In this document: in pieces, positions 60,441 to 64,000 of the stretch
Layout of the letters: the number at the start of each line of letters is the position of its first letter
How positions within the stretch are numbered: position 1 is the first letter of the stretch
Assembly (NCBI RefSeq): GCF_037991315.1
Contig: NZ_CP150300.1
Coordinates: 5,022,001 to 5,086,000, forward strand
Direction: 5' to 3'
Length of the DNA stretch: 64,000 nucleotides
Source of the DNA: Paenibacillus sp. FSL H8-0079
Lineage (GTDB): Bacteria > Bacillota > Bacilli > Paenibacillales > Paenibacillaceae
Position numbers and translations under genes: made by a program
Notes under the pieces: generated by a model
Seen by the model: the letters and a program-made list of their open reading frames with translations, nothing else
Databases searched by the model: none
What the model was told of the DNA's origin: nothing

Positions 60441-61988
60441 TTACTCGTCAACCCCAGCTCTTTCCACAATCTTGTCGATTATAGAAGGGGTTGTTACAGT
60501 CTCGCTCTGTTGGATGGCAACCGGCGCAGGTGTTTTGGACTTGGTAAGGCCTTTAATCAGCTGCTCTACATCGATGCCGGATACACTCTTGAGCATCTCT
60601 GGAGCTGTGGCCATTAACTCGGTAACATAGTTACTAACCCGCGTGGCACCTTCACCTTTACCTGTATCTACCACAGTCAGTTTATCAATGGATGCAATTG
60701 GCTCTGCAATTTTGCCGGCCAGTTCAGGCAACATTTTGACAATGATATCGAGTACAGCCGCTTCGCCAAACTTCTGGAACGCCTCAGCCAGTTTTTCTTT
60801 CGCTTCTGCTTCAGCAAGACCACGTAGACGAATAACCTCTGCATCCGCTGTACCTTTGGCGAGTTCCGCATCCGCCATAGCCTGACCTTCAAGTCGTTTC
60901 TGTTCAGCAGTTGCTTTAGCATGCGTTTCGATCGAGTACTGTACCGCATCGGCTTCACGCATTCTCTTGGCTTTATCCGCTTCGGCCGCCTGCTCCACCG
61001 CATAACGATCCGCTTCGGCCTTTTTCTTCACTTCGGCATCATATTGCTTCTCACGTACGACGATTTCTTTTTCCTGCAGATCGATCTCACGTTCTTTACG
61101 AACGAGTTCAACCTTCATTTCTTCTTCCACCACGGTCTGTCTCGCACGTGCTTCATGGATATGGTACGCCTGATCGGCTTCCGCTTTCGCTGTATCCTGA
61201 TCCCGCTTAAATGTGGCTACTTTCAGTTCTTTCTCTTTGGCTGCCTCGGCGATATTGGTATCACGCAGCAACTCCGCTTTTTGACCCTGCTCTTCCGCAT
61301 TGGCCTTTTGAATACGTGCATCACGCATCGCTTCCGCTTCGGCAATCTCGGCATCACGCTTCACGGCCGCAATTCTCGGTTTACCGAGAGCATCCAGGTA
61401 TCCCTGTTTGTCTCGAACATCCTTGATGGTAAATGAGACAATCTGCAGTCCCATTTTCTTCAGATCTCTAGCTGCGACTCCTTGAACCTCTTGCGCAAAC
61501 CGATCCCGGTTGCGATATACTTCTTCCACCGTCATCGTACCGAGGATGGCCCGCAAATGCCCCTCAAGTACCTCCTGTGCTTCGCTTCTCAGCGCTTCTA
61601 CAGGTTTACCGATGAATTGCTCCGCTGCCGTAGCAACGTCCTCTACAGCGCCACCAACCTTGATAATAGCGACACCATCAGCAATAACTGGAACACCCTG
61701 TTCCGTGTACACTTCAGGTGTGGAGACATCCAGCTTGTGTGATAACAAGGAGATAAACTCAGATTGCTGGAATATCGGCAGGATAAATGCACCGCCACCA
61801 CGAACAATTTTAATTTTCCGCCCAGAGTCATCATCGGAAATATTTTTGCTACCCAGGAATGATCCAGTAACGATCATCGCTTCATCCGGTCCAACCGTTT
61901 TGTATCTCGCCCAAAAAGCCAAACCCAAAATCAGAATCACACCAACAACAACTGCAGGAATCAACAACACATCCCAATTTAAATCCAT
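60441..61988 (-). CDS. floT: Flotillin FloT (SPFH-domain membrane-microdomain protein)
   Basis: The 515-residue protein has an N-terminal membrane hairpin (VLLIPAVVVGVILILGLAFW), an SPFH domain (about 40-200) and a long coiled-coil region rich in Ala, Glu and Lys (about 210-420: ERIALE-type heptads such as EAEAMRDARIQKANAEEQG). It ends with a conserved C-terminal domain. It organises functional membrane microdomains. ATG follows AAGGGGAGAG. It lies after yuaF with a gap of about 60 bases, as in B. subtilis. Confidence 0.95.
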   Translation of the reverse strand: MDLNWDVLLIPAVVVGVILILGLAFWARYKTVGPDEAMIVTGSFLGSKNISDDDSGRKIKIVRGGGAFILPIFQQSEFISLLSHKLDVSTPEVYTEQGVPVIADGVAIIKVGGAVEDVATAAEQFIGKPVEALRSEAQEVLEGHLRAILGTMTVEEVYRNRDRFAQEVQGVAARDLKKMGLQIVSFTIKDVRDKQGYLDALGKPRIAAVKRDAEIAEAEAMRDARIQKANAEEQGQKAELLRDTNIAEAAKEKELKVATFKRDQDTAKAEADQAYHIHEARARQTVVEEEMKVELVRKEREIDLQEKEIVVREKQYDAEVKKKAEADRYAVEQAAEADKAKRMREADAVQYSIETHAKATAEQKRLEGQAMADAELAKGTADAEVIRLRGLAEAEAKEKLAEAFQKFGEAAVLDIIVKMLPELAGKIAEPIASIDKLTVVDTGKGEGATRVSNYVTELMATAPEMLKSVSGIDVEQLIKGLTKSKTPAPVAIQQSETVTTPSIIDKIVERAGVDE

Positions 61989-62048
61989 TCCACATCTCTC
62001 CCCTTATTCATTTATGATTGCTTAAACTACTTAGGTGATTAGACTACT

Positions 62049-62585
62049 TTATAAATCTTTAAGTACATCCTCATCCCATTCCGACACACGCAGTACGCCA
62101 TCTACAACATCCACCACAACAACACGCGCTCCCGCCGCAATGGGGAGGTGTTCGAAACTGGATGCTGTCTGAATCGTACTACCGGAAGCAAAACGGATCA
62201 TCACTTCGCCAAAACCTTTTTCTGGCACCGGAATGGTGATTTCCCCAATTTTCCCTGCTAACTCTTTCATTGAAAATGTAATGGAGACATCGCTGTTACG
62301 CATCGGTTTGATATATGCGAAGAATACCAGCATGGCTGCAGCAATACCTATAAGCAGGGATAGTATTAGAGCAGACATCGTACTTAAGGAACTATAACGT
62401 GTCAGCATAATGCCTGCTCCACCAAAGGTTGTAATAGAACCAGCTAAAACAACGGGTTTGAAAAAATCAAGACCTGGCATTTCGAAGGCTCCGTCAATCA
62501 AGCCATCAATCAAGTCACCCAGCACAAGGCTGACAACCGCAAATATCGCCCCTCCGATTAGACACCCCCAATAAATTGTTTCCAT
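62049..62585 (-). CDS. yuaF: NfeD-like membrane protein YuaF
   Basis: The 178-residue protein has an N-terminal membrane region with about four helices (YWGCLIGGAIFAVVSLVLG, LAGSITTFGGAGIMLT, ALILSLLIGIAAAML) and a C-terminal soluble OB-fold (about 105-178, ending VVVVDVVDGVLRVSEWD). It is the partner of flotillin; B. subtilis YuaF lies in the floT operon. ATG 62585 follows GGAGGAA; the longer start at 62636 has no site. Confidence 0.9.
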   Translation of the reverse strand: METIYWGCLIGGAIFAVVSLVLGDLIDGLIDGAFEMPGLDFFKPVVLAGSITTFGGAGIMLTRYSSLSTMSALILSLLIGIAAAMLVFFAYIKPMRNSDVSITFSMKELAGKIGEITIPVPEKGFGEVMIRFASGSTIQTASSFEHLPIAAGARVVVVDVVDGVLRVSEWDEDVLKDL

Positions 62586-62647
62586 CCCCTGTTCCTCCTC
62601 TCTCTGCCGCAAATTTATCCTATCTGAGCATTCCACATGTAAATAAA

Positions 62648-62673
62648 TACGTAACTAACATCAAAATGTTTCA
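62648..62673 (-). promoter_or_regulatory. Sigma-W-type (ECF) promoter of yuaF-floT
   Basis: On the minus strand TGAAAC is followed after exactly 16 bases by CGTA, matching the SigW consensus fully. In B. subtilis this operon is under SigW, so the regulation seems conserved. Confidence 0.8.
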
Positions 62674-62719
62674 AAATCTTTCCTCAAATGTATTCTGGAT
62701 CCGATAATGGGTATTGAAT

Positions 62720-62757
62720 AAAAAAAACCGCAAGCCTCCATGAAGGAGACTTGCGGT
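62720..62757 (-). terminator. Terminator of the alcohol dehydrogenase gene
   Basis: On the minus strand ACCGCAAGTCTCC pairs with GGAGGCTTGCGGT with one mismatch, followed by a run of seven or more T. Confidence 0.92.
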
Positions 62758-62803
62758 CATTAGACATCAGGATGTGTCCGTTCGCTTGTCAGTGATTTTA
62801 GAA

Positions 62804-63967
62804 TTACAGAGAAGCTTTGTAGATGGATACAACATCTTCCCGTTGCAGTTTCTTGAAATTACCGAATGGGCCGAACAACATCGCTTTATCAGCCATAACG
62901 TCGATTTGGCTATCATCGATATCATAATCAGCCAAACGGTTAGGGGCACCAATGGAAGTCCAGAATTTGCTGAGAGCATCAATACCTTCTTCGGCAATCT
63001 GTCTGTCCGACTTGCCTTCAGGACTCACTTCGAATACATTGATCGCCAGGCGTTTGAATCGGTCCACATTTACATCCAAGTTATGTTTCATCCAGTGTGG
63101 GAACAAGATCGCCAGTCCACCACCATGTGGGATGTCATACACTGCGGATACCGCGTGTTCGATATTATGTGTTGCCCAGTCTCCTGCGAGACCCATATTC
63201 AGTACACCATTCAATGCCATCGTTCCGCAATACAGAATTGTTTCACGCAGTTCATAGTTCTCCAGATCTTCTACCAGACGCGGTGCTGCTTCCATTACGG
63301 TACGCAGAATCGTCTCACAGAAGCCGAGTTGAACCGGTGTGTTGGCATCCAGATGGAAGTAATGCTCCAATACGTGGGACATCATATCCACCATACCGTA
63401 TACCGTTTGGTCCAGCGGAACAGTGTATGTATTCACCGGATCCAGGATGGAGAATGCAGGGAATGAATAGGCGCTGCCCCAGCCCAGTTTTTCTTGTGTA
63501 TCCTGATTGGTAATAACCGAACCGGAGTTCATCTCCGAACCCGTTGCTGCCATCGTCAATACGGTACCGAGTGGAAGAGCATCCTGTGCAACGGCTTTGC
63601 GCTGAGCAAAGTCCCACATATCGCCATCATATTTAGCACCTACAGCAATAGCTTTGGAGCAATCTAATACACTACCGCCACCTACAGCGAGGATCAGGTC
63701 GATATTATTTGTTTTGCAGAGGTCTACCCCTTTATGCACCGTAGAAAGACGCGGGTTAGGTTCCACGCCAGCCAGTTCTGTCACTTCTGCTCCAGCTTCC
63801 TTAAGCAAACCGATGACTTGATCGTACAAACCACTGCGTTTGATACTGCCGCCACCATATACAAGCAGAACCCGTTTACCGTATTTCGGCACTTCTGTTT
63901 TCAATGCTTCCAGTTGTCCTTTACCGAAAATCAGTCGGGTTGGATTATAGAATTGGAAAGATTTCAT
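62804..63967 (-). CDS. Iron-containing alcohol dehydrogenase (BdhA/YugJ-like)
   Basis: The 387-residue enzyme has the group III iron-dependent fold: GGGSIKRSG and [12 protein letters not shown] in the NAD(P)-binding part, and metal-ligand residues in [20 protein letters not shown]. It should interconvert aldehydes or ketones and alcohols, probably NADPH-dependent as in butanol dehydrogenase homologues. ATG 63967 follows GGAGG; the TTG 18 bases upstream is within that site. The gene is monocistronic with its own terminator. Confidence 0.94.
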   Translation of the reverse strand: MKSFQFYNPTRLIFGKGQLEALKTEVPKYGKRVLLVYGGGSIKRSGLYDQVIGLLKEAGAEVTELAGVEPNPRLSTVHKGVDLCKTNNIDLILAVGGGSVLDCSKAIAVGAKYDGDMWDFAQRKAVAQDALPLGTVLTMAATGSEMNSGSVITNQDTQEKLGWGSAYSFPAFSILDPVNTYTVPLDQTVYGMVDMMSHVLEHYFHLDANTPVQLGFCETILRTVMEAAPRLVEDLENYELRETILYCGTMALNGVLNMGLAGDWATHNIEHAVSAVYDIPHGGGLAILFPHWMKHNLDVNVDRFKRLAINVFEVSPEGKSDRQIAEEGIDALSKFWTSIGAPNRLADYDIDDSQIDVMADKAMLFGPFGNFKKLQREDVVSIYKASL

Positions 63968-64000
63968 ATCTATTGTCGCCTCCAATGGAGTTTAGAATTT

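Noticed and set aside
1..64000. CRISPR arrays, tRNA or rRNA genes, insertion sequences, prophage
   Set aside because: I saw no regularly spaced repeats, no cloverleaf or rRNA signatures, and no transposase, integrase or phage structural genes while reading both strands.

Overview
The window looks like chromosomal DNA of a Paenibacillus-type Firmicute. Moderate GC, strong AGGAGG-type ribosome binding sites, intrinsic terminators after most genes, S-layer homology (SLH) domains, a YesS/YteR-type pectin operon, a B. subtilis-like glcT-ptsG-ptsH-ptsI block, and a membrane-spanning AraC regulator next to LplB-like permeases all fit that genus. I see no rRNA, tRNA, CRISPR array, transposase or prophage. 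The assignment rests on gene content only.

Layout. 1-9 kb: a cut-off methyltransferase, two adjacent membrane/cytosolic proteins sharing a domain, a small exported protein, a NUDIX hydrolase, an HTH-TPR regulator divergent from fabV (enoyl-ACP reductase), a YcaQ-like DNA glycosylase and a membrane-anchored Mrr-like nuclease. 9-20 kb: a secreted beta-propeller protein, msrA, a GlsB-type stress protein, an rtcB-AAA ATPase operon behind a structured leader, terC behind a manganese (yybP-ykoY) riboswitch, a glycosyltransferase, a WYL regulator with a HIRAN protein, and ribosomal protein L25/Ctc. 21-32 kb: two tandem type I pullulanases, then an SLH protein and a 1223-residue secreted Ig-like protein. 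32-41 kb: a carbohydrate ABC importer with two solute-binding lipoproteins, a GH105 hydrolase and an AraC/YesS-like regulator, probably for rhamnogalacturonan fragments. 41-44 kb: a MutS2-like ATPase without an SMR domain behind a seven-codon leader peptide and two terminators, then a CWC-type Cys-rich protein. 44-49 kb: the mannitol operon mtlA-mtlR-mtlF-mtlD. 49-55 kb: gcvH and, divergent, a tandem glycine riboswitch controlling gcvT-gcvPA-gcvPB. 55-60 kb: glcT-ptsG-ptsH-ptsI. 60-64 kb: yuaF-floT (flotillin) from a sigma-W-type promoter and an iron-dependent alcohol dehydrogenase.

How it works together. Much of the window is sugar uptake and its control: PTS glucose and mannitol, a pectin-fragment ABC importer and alpha-glucan debranching, with cre-like sites suggesting CcpA control via HPr (Ser46 is present). 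A second theme is RNA-level control. Two recognised riboswitches (glycine, manganese), a GlcT-type antitermination leader, a peptide-coupled attenuator ahead of the MutS2-like gene and a terminator-containing leader ahead of rtcB are all visible, plus a 150-bp structured element found twice at the same distance upstream of unrelated genes. The MutS2-like leader and the rtcB leader are the best candidates for undescribed biology.
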